DNA from: Pseudomonas sp. SLFW | GTDB lineage: Bacteria; Pseudomonadota; Gammaproteobacteria; Pseudomonadales; Pseudomonadaceae | Direction of reading: 5' to 3' | Assembly: GCF_009905615.1 (NCBI RefSeq) | Contig: NZ_JAAAKW010000001.1 | Coordinates: 1 to 64,000 of the forward strand | Length of the DNA: 64,000 nt | Shown here: in pieces, positions 8,801-17,649 of the stretch | How positions within the stretch are numbered: position 1 is the first letter of the stretch | Layout: every line of letters starts with the position of its first letter | Program-made: the position numbers and the translations under genes | Notes under the pieces: generated by a model | What the model was told of the DNA's origin: nothing | What the model saw: only the letters and a program-made list of their open reading frames with translations | The model's database searches: none

Positions 8801-9947
8801 GGCTGGCTCCCTGTTGGCGGATTTTATCGGCGAACGCCTGGTATTTACGGCCCAGTTCGCAGGCATGAGCCGCTGCGTCCTGCACCTTCATTTCGTGCGT
8901 GAAGTAGCCCAGCATCGTTTCCATGACGTGCATCTGCTCCCGGCCAAACTCGACGGAGCCATCCGCATGGATGATGTCGATGCCGTCCTGTTGCTGACCG
9001 ATCTCGTTGAGTTTGATCGCGACCTCACGCTTGAGGCCGTACGGCAGGCCCAGCAAGACACGCCCCATGCCCACTTTCACCGGATACCCGCCCGGCAATC
9101 CGTCCGGACCTGGCGCATGAAGATGGGCCTCGGTGTCGGAAAACAGATGTTCGATCACCGAAACCGCCGACATGGCTGTCAGGTATTGCCCGTCGATCCC
9201 GCCGAGTCGCCGGAAGGTGTCGCACACGCAGCCGAAAATATCCCGGGTGCGGAAGTAACCGGTGTATTCCTTGTCGCCAATCCAGTACGTCAGGTCGAAA
9301 CTGGCGTTCGGTGGCAGTCCACGACGTGGCACGTAGTGGGTGAAATAATGCTGACCCACGAGTTTGATCTTCACTTCCTGCGGTTCGCACCGGGCCAGTC
9401 GCGCAATGGCGCTACGGGTCGCCGGGACGAGGTTAGCGATGTTGCCAATCCCCACTGTTGGCGCCATGCCCACCTTGTACAGCACGGCGTTGACCGCATC
9501 GGGAAACGCCGCGTTGACGACCAGACTTCTCGGGCACGCATGTTTCACGGCCCGCATCAAGGCGTAAGCCGGTGCAAGGTGCATGGGCAGCCAAGGCCCG
9601 AGTTGAGCCTGATCGAGGGCTTCGAACGTGGCCCTCGGTAATTGCGTGATGACGCGCCAGGACTGGAGCGACGCGCAGTTGAGGATGATGTCCGGCCTGA
9701 TACGCGCCAGGGTTTCTGCATTGCGCTCGATGTCCGATTCGATGAGGTTCATTTTCCAGCACTGGATGTGCGCCTGCACGTCCAGCTGCAGTGCGGCCAA
9801 ACGGACCAGATTGCTCAGTCGTGTGACGTTTTCCGGGTCGCGACTGGCGACGTGAAATTCGAACTGATCGCGGGGCACGAGGATTTGCAGAATCTGCAGG
9901 CACAGATTCCCGCCGCCGACAATAAGCAGCCTTTTTTTGCGTTGCAT
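8760..9947 (-). CDS. Saccharopine-dehydrogenase-like NAD(P)-binding oxidoreductase
   Basis: 395 aa. The N-terminal Rossmann motif is LLIVGGGNLCLQIL (7-20), then ASRDPENVTRL and IILNCASLQ, as in the saccharopine dehydrogenase / carboxynorspermidine reductase superfamily. These enzymes reductively form or break a C-N bond between an amine and a keto acid or aldehyde. A substrate cannot be named. The middle region (VGIGNIANLVPAT, GQHYFTHYVPRRG) does not match a lysine-pathway enzyme I recognise. It is the fourth gene of the operon, 35 nt after the SDR, with a GGAG ribosome site before the ATG. Confidence 0.7.
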   Translation of the reverse strand: MQRKKRLLIVGGGNLCLQILQILVPRDQFEFHVASRDPENVTRLSNLVRLAALQLDVQAHIQCWKMNLIESDIERNAETLARIRPDIILNCASLQSWRVITQLPRATFEALDQAQLGPWLPMHLAPAYALMRAVKHACPRSLVVNAAFPDAVNAVLYKVGMAPTVGIGNIANLVPATRSAIARLARCEPQEVKIKLVGQHYFTHYVPRRGLPPNASFDLTYWIGDKEYTGYFRTRDIFGCVCDTFRRLGGIDGQYLTAMSAVSVIEHLFSDTEAHLHAPGPDGLPGGYPVKVGMGRVLLGLPYGLKREVAIKLNEIGQQQDGIDIIHADGSVEFGREQMHVMETMLGYFTHEMKVQDAAAHACELGRKYQAFADKIRQQGASHVTQPSLFTRQVG

Positions 9948-9982
9948 GATGGATCTCCAGAAGCGATTGCGTTGCGCAGGGA

Positions 9983-10714
9983 CTAGCGCGGGTAGGCCCC
10001 GTTATCCACTGCGATGACTTTTCCCGTGAGATGGCGGCTTTGATCGGAAAGCAGAAACATGATCACGTCAGCGACGCCTTCGGGCTCGATGGGGTCCTTG
10101 AGAACTTCCTGACGCTCGTACTCTTTGCGGCGATGCTCAGGAATGCGGTCGTGGATCGAGGTATTGCGGATCAGCGCGGGCGACACGGCGTTCACCCGAA
10201 TCCGAGGGGCGAAATTCCAGGCATTGGCTTTCGTCAGCCCGATGACGCCCGCCTTGGTGGCGCCGTACAGCGCATCCATGCTGCCGACTTCACCGGCCAC
10301 CGAGGTGATGTTGATGATGTTGCGGGTGTGTGGGGCGTTCAGCTCTTGCTGAGCGAAATCTCTGGACAAGTAGACCAGCGACTTGAGGTTGACCTTCCAT
10401 ATTTCGTCGATCTCACGGTCGCTGTATTCGTTGACGCTTTTGCCGTGGTAAATCCCCGCGTTGTTGATCAGGCCGTGCAAGGCGCGGTGGTTGTATACCC
10501 CATACAGTCGGCTGATGAACTCCTTGTAAACGGATGGCCGGGAGAAGTCGGCAACGTGGGTTTCCAGTTGATGGACGGCTATTTTGCTCTGCAAATCCCG
10601 CAGACCGGCCTTGTCCTTGTCGGCGGCAATCACGTAATACCCCGCCTCCACGCAGGCCTTGGCGGTGGCTTTGCCGATGCCGTTCCCTGCGCCGGTGATG
10701 ACGATCTTCTTCAT
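9983..10714 (-). CDS. Short-chain dehydrogenase/reductase
   Basis: 243 aa classical SDR. Cofactor motif TGAGNGIGKA (7-16), NNAG (84-87), catalytic Ser138, Tyr150 and Lys154 in SMDALYGATKAG, and a conserved C-terminal PEGVADVIMFLLSDQSRHLTGKV segment. ADKDK after beta-2 suggests NAD(H) preference because of the acidic residue. It probably oxidises or reduces a hydroxyl or carbonyl on the pathway intermediate. Start and stop each overlap or nearly abut neighbours (4-nt overlap with the sulfotransferase stop), so it is translationally coupled within the operon. Confidence 0.88.
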   Translation of the reverse strand: MKKIVITGAGNGIGKATAKACVEAGYYVIAADKDKAGLRDLQSKIAVHQLETHVADFSRPSVYKEFISRLYGVYNHRALHGLINNAGIYHGKSVNEYSDREIDEIWKVNLKSLVYLSRDFAQQELNAPHTRNIINITSVAGEVGSMDALYGATKAGVIGLTKANAWNFAPRIRVNAVSPALIRNTSIHDRIPEHRRKEYERQEVLKDPIEPEGVADVIMFLLSDQSRHLTGKVIAVDNGAYPR

Positions 10715-11448
10715 GAAGGCTCCTGCTGCATGAACTGGTTCATGCGCTCATAAAACGGTCGGTGAATGCGGTAGTACGCCATCAGGTGCGGGTGGGTCTT
10801 GAGGGGGAGATCGTCGAACGTGTCAGGTGAAGCAACGATGCCACTGCTATGCTCAGCGGCCCGGTGCCAGCTACGCCACGCCATCCATTGCGGCGGGCAG
10901 GAGGGTTCCCAATTCAGGGCGTGCGGCAGAAATTCCAGCTGCAAGTGATCGCAGAGTTTGCGCACGGTGTGTTCCGGACGTTTCGCCAGATCATCGCCAT
11001 TGACGACGTAGGGAATTTTTCCGGTGAGTTTGGTCACGCGGCAGAAGATGTCGTAGAGCGCACGATGACCGATGGCGTCCATGGGCATCTGCTCGAACAT
11101 CGCGAAGTGCGACACGATGCTCCGGGCGGTCTCGCGGATGATGAACACGTGCTGCTGTTCCAACAGAAATTCGGCGTCGGCGCCCAACTCGTCCGGGCAG
11201 TGGTAGCACATGTCTTTGTGAAACACATGGCGCCGCTGGCGGGTCGAGCGCAGCAGTGCCTTGACGCCCTCATACGTGCGCGGTAATCCACAGTTCAGAT
11301 CGTCATGGGGGATGGCGGACTGCTCATCGAAGGCGACGGAGGCGAAGGGTTCGTGAAACACCTCGAAATCACCCCGCTCGATAAACACTCGCTCCAACAC
11401 CGTTGAACGAGATCGAGGGTGCGCCCAGAGCGCGATCATGCGATTCAT
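10711..11448 (-). CDS. Sulfotransferase family protein
   Basis: 245 aa. The N terminus reads IALWAHPRSRSTVLERVF followed by FEVFHEPFA, the 5'-phosphosulfate-binding P-loop-like motif (PRSRST at 11-16) of small bacterial PAPS-dependent sulfotransferases. A second conserved element, FIIRETARSIVSHFAMFEQM (around 140), fits the 3'-phosphate-binding segment (R..PR.....S type). It would transfer sulfate from PAPS to a hydroxyl or amine of the operon product. The operon also encodes an APS kinase, which strengthens the call. The gene overlaps both neighbours by 4 nt. Acceptor unknown. Confidence 0.8.
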   Translation of the reverse strand: MNRMIALWAHPRSRSTVLERVFIERGDFEVFHEPFASVAFDEQSAIPHDDLNCGLPRTYEGVKALLRSTRQRRHVFHKDMCYHCPDELGADAEFLLEQQHVFIIRETARSIVSHFAMFEQMPMDAIGHRALYDIFCRVTKLTGKIPYVVNGDDLAKRPEHTVRKLCDHLQLEFLPHALNWEPSCPPQWMAWRSWHRAAEHSSGIVASPDTFDDLPLKTHPHLMAYYRIHRPFYERMNQFMQQEPS

Positions 11449-12677
11449 GATGCACGCTCCATGGGCAATCGCATCGGGGCGCTGATTGACCGGGCACGCG
11501 GCGTGTACCCTGCGGCAATCCCTTTGACGAAAGCGAGCAACGTGTCCTCCCCGTCAGAGGCATATTGGCTCGCCGTGCGGAACGCCGGGTGCGCGGCGAA
11601 CTGCCAGGGCGCGAGATCGCCTTCAAAGTACGCTTGATTGAAATAAGGAATCGCGATGAGTCGTTGCAACACGCGCTTGGGCATCTGCACCCATCCACCC
11701 GCCGGGGTAATCGGTTGCTTCTGCAGTTGACGGCGAATCAGGAACGCGATGATCTGCGGGGTCAGGGTGTAGAGGGTCGTATCGGCTCCCGTGCGTTGCA
11801 GGTGCCAGCAGTGTTCCCGGCCGCAGGCATCAATGTCGATTTTCAGGCTGCACAGCAGCAGGCGGGCGGGGGTCTGATGACGCCGCATCAAGGCCTGTAT
11901 GGCTTGATAAACCGCGATTTCCGCCCAGCGCCGGTCCGATGCAGTCAGCCGCAACCGTCGCCGCTCGGCCTGGTGCTCGAACTCGCTTTCAGCGCCGAGT
12001 CGACCGATCATGAAGCTGATCACGTACTGCGCGGAGTCGGTGTTGACGCCCCGAAGCCTGGCGCGCAGTTGACCCGCGTTAATGGCCTTGAGGCACGCGG
12101 CGACTTGGGAGACCGTGAAGCAGAACGTGTTGTTGATGGAACATCCCTGCGCCACCAAATCTTCAATGGCCTGATAGCCCTCCTCACTGCCAGGCACCTT
12201 GATCATGACGTTGGGTGCCAGAGCGGCCAATTGCAGCCCTCGTGCGACCATCGCATCAGCGATCATCCCCTGCGCACCGGGGATCTGCGCGGACAACCAG
12301 CCCTGCCGACGACGTGACGCGACCCAAAGCGGCTCCATTGTCGCGGCACCGAGGGTGATCACGTGGTCGTAGAGTTGGCGTGCCTTGTCCGCATCGCTGA
12401 AACTGGCCGGTAATCCGGACAGAAAATCACGCCACCGCCGTGGCTCGCTCAAGACAGCCTGAGTAATTAAACAAGGGTTGGTAGTTGCGCCACTGATGCC
12501 GTTCAAGCCTGTAGCGAGCGCGTCCGGCATCCACTGTTCAATGACGGCGGACATGCTCGGGTATTTCATGAGCAGTGTGTGTTTAAACGCGATGTATACG
12601 GTTGGAGAAGCGTCCCACCACACTTCGGAATCCATATTTCTTAGTTTTAAAAGGCGAACGAATTCAGGGACATCCAT
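11445..12677 (-). CDS. Divergent transaldolase-family protein
   Basis: 410 aa from the ATG at 12677 (MDVPEFVRLL), which has an AGGAAGGA ribosome site; the frame is open 21 codons further. Transaldolase landmarks: GATTNPCLI (63-71) and the Schiff-base lysine in NVMIKVPGSEEG (Lys160), then INNTFCFTVSQ. After about residue 260 it departs from housekeeping transaldolases, with a long C-terminal region containing CSLKIDIDACGREHCW and a tail around PFYNQAYFEGDLAPW-like sequence that I cannot assign. It is the first gene of the six-gene operon and probably makes a C-C bond in a sugar-like or hydroxy-keto precursor. Housekeeping pentose-phosphate function is unlikely given context and divergence. Confidence 0.75.
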   Translation of the reverse strand: MDVPEFVRLLKLRNMDSEVWWDASPTVYIAFKHTLLMKYPSMSAVIEQWMPDALATGLNGISGATTNPCLITQAVLSEPRRWRDFLSGLPASFSDADKARQLYDHVITLGAATMEPLWVASRRRQGWLSAQIPGAQGMIADAMVARGLQLAALAPNVMIKVPGSEEGYQAIEDLVAQGCSINNTFCFTVSQVAACLKAINAGQLRARLRGVNTDSAQYVISFMIGRLGAESEFEHQAERRRLRLTASDRRWAEIAVYQAIQALMRRHQTPARLLLCSLKIDIDACGREHCWHLQRTGADTTLYTLTPQIIAFLIRRQLQKQPITPAGGWVQMPKRVLQRLIAIPYFNQAYFEGDLAPWQFAAHPAFRTASQYASDGEDTLLAFVKGIAAGYTPRARSISAPMRLPMERAS

Positions 12678-13286
12678 GATGTAGAGTCCTTCCTGCGATT
12701 TTTTGTGAGTCAACAAGAGGTCCCAAAGAATTCTGGGCAAAATGCCAGTCTATTCAGACTGATAGTCCGGGGCTTTGAACCGTCGGACCTAAAGATGGAT
12801 CCATGCGAATGCCCTGTCAAATCCGTTTTGATGGTTTTTTAATCACGAATAGTTATAAGAAAACGATAAGACCTCATTAACAATTCAAAACTATTCAACC
12901 CCGATTTTTATATTCATTTGAATAACCCCGAACGAGGATGGAACTAAATAGCGTCAGGGTATTGACGATACTTATCAGGACAATCTCAACAAGTCTTACT
13001 ATTTATTGAACACTCTTAATGATTTGAAACCACTCAGTCAAAGATGACGCTCACTTAACGACAGGGCAAAGTTTCACAAGGGCTCTCGACGTATCGGTTT
13101 TAACGTTAATCCTGCCCGTCATGATGTTGCCTGAATCAACCCCGACTCGCGATATGCATCCGGCGCGCCGCGCAAATCGCACACAGGGCTTGAGGGTGAG
13201 CGAAACCTGCTGCCATCCTCACGTTCATAACGCCAAGCCCGGCAAAAAAAGCGGGGCAAAAAAGACCTGGACCAAGGAGTCTGACC
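12678..13286. other. AT-rich intergenic region between divergent genes
   Basis: About 600 bases with no gene I can support. Roughly 12825-13060 is strikingly AT-rich compared with everything around it (runs such as TTTTTTAATCACG and ATTTTTATATTCATTTG). It separates the minus-strand operon from the plus-strand cytochrome b561 gene, so it must carry both promoters. AT-rich upstream DNA of this kind is often bound by MvaT/MvaU silencers in Pseudomonas; that is inference. Confidence 0.6.
12792..12820 (-). promoter_or_regulatory. Candidate promoter for the transaldolase-sulfotransferase operon
   Basis: On the minus strand a perfect TTGACA (12815-12820) is followed after 17 nt by the weak -10 CATCTT (12792-12797). 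The resulting leader of about 110 nt contains a perfect dyad (CAGTCT-4-AGACTG, 12746-12761). The poor -10 suggests activator dependence, if the site is real. Confidence 0.35.
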
Positions 13287-13829
13287 GTGAGCACACCTGC
13301 AAACACCGAGCGCTATAGCTACAAAGCCCGCTGGTTTCATTGGGCGATGGCCATTCTGATCGTGCTGGCTTACGCGCTGATCCTTAGCCGCAGTCAGTTT
13401 GCCCGAGGCACTGACCTGCGAACCTTTGTGGTGCAAACGCATTTCTGGGTGGGGATCGTGGTGCTGATCATGGCGTTCTTCAGGATCGCTGAACGTCATC
13501 GCCACACGCCACCGGGCATTACGCCGCCGCTTGAAGGTGCCCTTCGTCTGGCCGCCACGTTATCCCATTACGCGCTGTATGCGTTTCTGTTCATTCAACC
13601 GCTGCTGGGGCTCTTCACGGTGTTGCTGGAGCGCGGCGCCCTGCCCGTCCCGCTGACCTCGCTGGCCATCCCGGCACCGTTCGCCATTTCCAAGGAGACC
13701 GCCGAGACCCTCGAACACTTTCACGTCCTGCTGGGCACGATTTTCTACTACGTGATCGGCCTGCATGTCGTCGCCGCGATCTGGCACCACGTCGTGCGCA
13801 AGGACAACACCGTGCGGCGGATGGTGTAA
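13287..13829 (+). CDS. Cytochrome b561 family protein
   Basis: 180 aa, four hydrophobic segments (about 15-35, 50-68, 90-112, 148-168). Histidines suited to b-type haem lie in RWFHWAMAI, THFWVGIV, LEHFHVLLG and VIGLHVVAAIWHH. This matches the YodB/CybB di-haem cytochrome b561 family, which moves electrons from quinol to a periplasmic acceptor (superoxide:ubiquinone oxidoreductase activity has been shown for CybB). The start is a GTG at 13287 with an AAGGAG ribosome site 9 nt upstream. A monocistronic gene followed by REP elements. Confidence 0.88.
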   Translation: MSTPANTERYSYKARWFHWAMAILIVLAYALILSRSQFARGTDLRTFVVQTHFWVGIVVLIMAFFRIAERHRHTPPGITPPLEGALRLAATLSHYALYAFLFIQPLLGLFTVLLERGALPVPLTSLAIPAPFAISKETAETLEHFHVLLGTIFYYVIGLHVVAAIWHHVVRKDNTVRRMV

Positions 13830-13866
13830 GCCTGATTCACTCCCATAACCGAGGTGCTGCCGTCCC

Positions 13867-14026
13867 CTGTAGGCGCGAATTCATTCGCGAGACGGAGATT
13901 CAGGCGATGCATGCATGTCGCCTGCTCGGGCCTCTCGCGAATGAATTCGCTCCTACAGTTCAGACCGCGTTCGACCCTAGCAGCGGGGCGCTGCCGAACC
14001 CTGTGGGCGCGAATTCATTCGCGAAG
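13867..14026. repeat. REP cluster: one doublet and one half-element
   Basis: CTGTAGGCGCGAATTC and its inverted partner ending at 13958, then a lone CTGTGGGCGCGAATTC arm at 14001-14026. The doublet spacer contains CAGGCGATG as at other loci. It lies in the convergent gap between cytochrome b561 and the HlyD gene. Confidence 0.88.
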
Positions 14027-14072
14027 AGGGCGCTAGACTCGCACTCATCGTCAGCGCACATCGTCGCCAACG

Positions 14073-15257
14073 TCACTGGCCCTGATCCACCGTCCCGTCC
14101 ACCGGGTCAGGCGGCACGGGGCCGTCCTGGCTGGTGTCGATGCTGACCACCACCGACATGCCCGGACGCAAGCGATCTACAGCGTCCTGATCGTTATCTA
14201 CCGTGATGCGCACGGGTATCCGTTGGGCGATCTTCACGAAGTTGCCGGTGGCGTTGTCGGCCGGCAACAGGCTGAACTCAGACCCGGCAGCCGGCGAAAT
14301 GCGCTGCACGCGGCCGCGCATTTTGCGGTTTTCCAATGCATCGACGGTGAAGCTCACCGGTTGTCCCAGGCGCACGTTGGCCATCTGTGTTTCTTTCATG
14401 TTGGCAATGATCCAGCGCGGCCGCGGCACCAGCGCCATCAGTTGCGCCCCGGCGTTCACATAAGCCCCCAGACGCGTACCAATCTGCCCCAATTGTCCGT
14501 CGCGGGGCGCCGTGATGCGCGTGTTGGTCAGGTCGATACGCGCCAGCTCGATGCTCGCTTCCGCGTTTTTCACCGAAGCCTCCAGCGAGCCTCGGTTGAC
14601 GATCACCGTTTGCAAGTCCTGTCGCGAAATCTCCAGCGACGCCTTGGCCTCGGCCAGCGCGGCACGGGCCTGGGCGTCGGCGGCGCGGGTCACGTCCAGT
14701 TCGCTTTTCGACACCGAGCCGTCGCTGACCAGTGCCGAATTGCGGCGCAGGTCGGCGGCCGCCTTGTCGCTCTGGGCCTGGGCACTCACCACACCGGCCT
14801 GACGCTGCAGGATCGTCGCTTCAGCACTGCGACGCTGTTGCAGGTTGTTGTCCAGCGCGGCCTTCTGAATCCCCAGTTGCGCCAGCCCTTGATCGAGATG
14901 CTGCTGATAAATGCGATCGTCGATGCGCACCAACAAGTCGCCCTGCTTCACCCACTGAAAGTCCTGCACCGGCACTTCGTAGACGTAGCCACTCAACTGC
15001 GGCCCGATGATCGTGGTCTGCCCGCGCACCTGTGCGTTTTCAGTGCTTTCAATAGGGCTGCTGAACGGCGGCAGTTGCCAGGCGTACAGCACGATCAGCA
15101 CGCCTGCCAGAGCGATGCCACCAAACAGAATGGACGACACCAGCCTGATCCTCGCTGACCGGGGCTGGCTGGTCGCGGGCATGACCGCGGGCGCCGGAGC
15201 AGGCCCGGGGGTTTGAGAGGAAGAGGCAGGGCCGGAAGGCTTTTCAGATTCTGTCAT
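14073..15257 (-). CDS. HlyD/EmrA-family membrane fusion protein
   Basis: 394 aa from the ATG at 15257. A Ser/Pro-rich cytoplasmic start is followed by a single membrane anchor (about 40-60, VSSILFGGIALAGVLIVLYAW), a biotinyl-lipoyl-like half (IGPQLSGYVYEVPVQDFQWVKQGDLL), a long Ala/Gln-rich coiled coil and a second lipoyl half (ITAPRDGQLGQIGTRLGAYV). It is the periplasmic adaptor of an EmrAB-type multidrug efflux pump. The start overlaps the MFS stop by 4 nt, so the transporter is translated first. No outer-membrane channel gene is adjacent; a general TolC/OprM-type channel would be needed. Confidence 0.88.
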   Translation of the reverse strand: MTESEKPSGPASSSQTPGPAPAPAVMPATSQPRSARIRLVSSILFGGIALAGVLIVLYAWQLPPFSSPIESTENAQVRGQTTIIGPQLSGYVYEVPVQDFQWVKQGDLLVRIDDRIYQQHLDQGLAQLGIQKAALDNNLQQRRSAEATILQRQAGVVSAQAQSDKAAADLRRNSALVSDGSVSKSELDVTRAADAQARAALAEAKASLEISRQDLQTVIVNRGSLEASVKNAEASIELARIDLTNTRITAPRDGQLGQIGTRLGAYVNAGAQLMALVPRPRWIIANMKETQMANVRLGQPVSFTVDALENRKMRGRVQRISPAAGSEFSLLPADNATGNFVKIAQRIPVRITVDNDQDAVDRLRPGMSVVVSIDTSQDGPVPPDPVDGTVDQGQ

Positions 15258-16924
15258 GAAGGTTGAGCGCCGGAAGGTTGTGCTGAAGGTTGTGCAGGGG
15301 TGAACGGTGCGACCGGCTCGGTGGTGATCCACAGCCAGGTGGCCCGCGCCGTGATCCAGATCGCCGTGAGGATGGCGATCAGCGCGATCAGCATGAACAC
15401 GTCGTTATAGGCCAGGGTATTCGCCTCGCGCGTGGCGGCCGTGGCCAGTGCACGAATGCCTTGATTGGTGCGCGCCGAGGGGTCGGCAATCGCTGAGAGA
15501 TAGGCCCCGCTGGAGCTTTGCAGGCGCGATTGCACCTGTGGATTGAGCAGCGTGACGTGCTCGACGATGTGCGCCGAATGAAATTTCTCACGCCAGACCT
15601 GAAACGTTCCCAGGAGCGCCGAGCCGATCAGGCTGCCAACGTTCTGGCATATCCCGAACATCACCGAAAAACTGACCATGTTGCGCGGGTTGCTGATCAC
15701 CCCGCTGATCCCCAGCACCAGCGTCGGGCCAAGAAAAAAGGTGCCGCCGAACGCCAGCAGGAACTGGCTGAAATACATCTGCGGGCCTCGGGTCAAGCTC
15801 GTGGAAAAGCTGTCCATGATCGAGCCGACAGCCATCAGCGCCAGGGAGATGATCAGTGGCTTGAACAGGTGTTGCGGGTTAATGGTGAGGGCGCTGACCA
15901 AGAGGCCGGCAATGCTGCCGAGCAACATGAACAGGTACAGCGTGTGCAATTGCTCAGTGCCCTGATTCATCCCTTGCAGGAAGCCCACGGCGCCGGTGGC
16001 CTGTTCAGATAACACGATACGGGTCAGCAACACACCCAGGGCGAATCGGATCATCCGCCCGCTCCCCAGCCAGCGGGTGATCAGCAAGGGTCGGGTGCGG
16101 TTATGTTCGATGCACAACCCCGCCATGATGCTGGCGATGGAAAACGCCAGGGCCAGGCCGATCCAGGGTTCTTCGAGCCACCACTCGATGCGCCCCAGCG
16201 ACAGCGCCGCACACAGCGCGGCAAAGCCGGACGCGAGCAAGGCGAAGGTCAGAAAGTCGAGTTTTTCGAAGGTCTTGAAGCGATCCCCCGGCGGCAATTT
16301 GAGGATCAAGACGCAGCCCAGCGCCAACAGGCACATCCCCAGTTCGAACAGGTACAGCCCGCGCCATTCGGCGATCTGCAACAGGTCTTCCGAAACGAGA
16401 CGCGCCAGCGGCGTCGCCAGTTGTGCCGTGCCGAGGCCGAGTACTAACGCCTTCATCCGCCATTTCTGCGGGAAGGCCTGGATCATGTAATACAGCCCCA
16501 ACGAACTGAGCGCCGCGCCCACCATACCGTGGGCCGCACGCACAGCGACAGCGGACTCGATGTCGTTGACGAACAAATGGGCGAAAGTGACCAGCGCGTA
16601 CAGCACCAGAAACACTTCGGTGAACGCCCGCAGACCGAACTGTTGACGAAACTTCACCAGCAGCAGATTCATCGAGACATTGGTCATGACGTACGCCGCA
16701 GGCAGCCAGGCAATTTCCGCTTGCGTCGCCCCCAGCGAACCCTGGAGGTATTGCAGGTTGGCGACCACCAATGCGTTCCCCAGCCCCCCGGTCAGCGCCA
16801 CAATCACACCGACGATGGCGTACGCCCATCGCTTGGGATTCGAATGCAAAGGCGTGGACGGCGAGCCCGGTATTGTCGGCCGCTCATGGGGCGCCCAGTC
16901 GTGGGGGGTGTACTTGTCGTTCAT
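15254..16924 (-). CDS. DHA2-family MFS efflux transporter (EmrB-like)
   Basis: 556 aa with about 14 hydrophobic segments, as in drug:H+ antiporter-2 (EmrB/QacA) transporters. It opens with a polar 30-residue cytoplasmic stretch, and loop LVKFRQQFGLRAF after TM2 fits the MFS motif A region. Adjacent to and overlapping the HlyD adaptor, it forms a tripartite-pump inner-membrane part. Substrate unknown; aromatic compounds or drugs are typical. It could export the product of the sulfotransferase operon 4 kb away, but no shared transcription supports that. No regulator gene is adjacent. Confidence 0.85.
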   Translation of the reverse strand: MNDKYTPHDWAPHERPTIPGSPSTPLHSNPKRWAYAIVGVIVALTGGLGNALVVANLQYLQGSLGATQAEIAWLPAAYVMTNVSMNLLLVKFRQQFGLRAFTEVFLVLYALVTFAHLFVNDIESAVAVRAAHGMVGAALSSLGLYYMIQAFPQKWRMKALVLGLGTAQLATPLARLVSEDLLQIAEWRGLYLFELGMCLLALGCVLILKLPPGDRFKTFEKLDFLTFALLASGFAALCAALSLGRIEWWLEEPWIGLALAFSIASIMAGLCIEHNRTRPLLITRWLGSGRMIRFALGVLLTRIVLSEQATGAVGFLQGMNQGTEQLHTLYLFMLLGSIAGLLVSALTINPQHLFKPLIISLALMAVGSIMDSFSTSLTRGPQMYFSQFLLAFGGTFFLGPTLVLGISGVISNPRNMVSFSVMFGICQNVGSLIGSALLGTFQVWREKFHSAHIVEHVTLLNPQVQSRLQSSSGAYLSAIADPSARTNQGIRALATAATREANTLAYNDVFMLIALIAILTAIWITARATWLWITTEPVAPFTPAQPSAQPSGAQPS

Positions 16925-17236
16925 CGAGCAGACCTGGTGAATGCAGTCCTGTGACCGTGGGCAGAACGATATTACTCACTCATGGACCGGATGCTGTGAC
17001 GATTAGGTTGTTTTGCAGGTTTTTCGCGGCCGGGGTGAGTGGGAGGAGAGTCTAGCTCCGAGGCGTCTCCTGCGCGCGGCAGAACCAAGACCGCACGCCC
17101 TTGGTATCAACACCACAAAAATCCGACCAACATACGGTTGCCCCTGGTTTTATGCTATTACACTCCCCATCTTCCTCGGCACCCGAGCGTCCGACATTCG
17201 GGCTGCCGTTTAATCGGTCCAACAGGAGTCATTGCC

Positions 17237-17593
17237 ATGAAAATCCCGGGTCCCGATCACCCCATCACCATCGCCCCGCTGCAAGGCCGCGTCACGGTTC
17301 AATTCAAAGGCGTGCGCGTGGCGCAAAGCGACAAGGCGCTGGAGCTGAAAGAAGCCAAATATCCGCCGGTGATTTATATCCCCCGTTCGGATATTTCGAT
17401 TGAACATTACGTTAGAACCGAACATCGAACGCATTGCCCCTACAAGGGCGACGCCAACTATTTCAGCCTCAGCGCCAACGGCGAAACAGCGGAAAACGCC
17501 GTCTGGACCTATGAAGAGGCCTACCCATCGGTCAAGGAAATCGAGGGCCATGTCGCGTTCTACCCCGACAAGGTGACCCTGGAAATTCACTGA
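17237..17593 (+). CDS. DUF427 domain protein
   Basis: 118 aa from the ATG at 17237, preceded by CAGGAG. The frame is open about 66 codons further upstream but without ribosome site or family likeness. Family features: VRVAQSDKALELKE, PPVIYIPRSDI, CPYKGDANYFSL and the C-terminal VAFYPDKVTLEI. DUF427 proteins are small beta-rich folds of unknown function. The stop is 56 nt from the ergothioneine gene on the same strand, so co-transcription is plausible. The 312 bases between this gene and the divergent MFS gene hold only promoter space as far as I can see. Confidence 0.85.
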   Translation: MKIPGPDHPITIAPLQGRVTVQFKGVRVAQSDKALELKEAKYPPVIYIPRSDISIEHYVRTEHRTHCPYKGDANYFSLSANGETAENAVWTYEEAYPSVKEIEGHVAFYPDKVTLEIH

Positions 17594-17649
17594 AACCGAC
17601 GCCACTCTGCTCGAAGCGCTTGCGCTACACGACACCCGGAGAGAAACCG

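Noticed and set aside
7359..12677. Operon as sulfate assimilation or pentose-phosphate genes
   Set aside because: cysD, cysN, cysH and other assimilation genes are absent, and an SDR, methyltransferase and sulfotransferase do not fit either pathway.
14073..16924. The EmrAB-like pair as the exporter of the sulfotransferase operon product
   Set aside because: A divergent cytochrome gene and two REP elements lie between; there is no shared promoter or regulator, so the link is only proximity.
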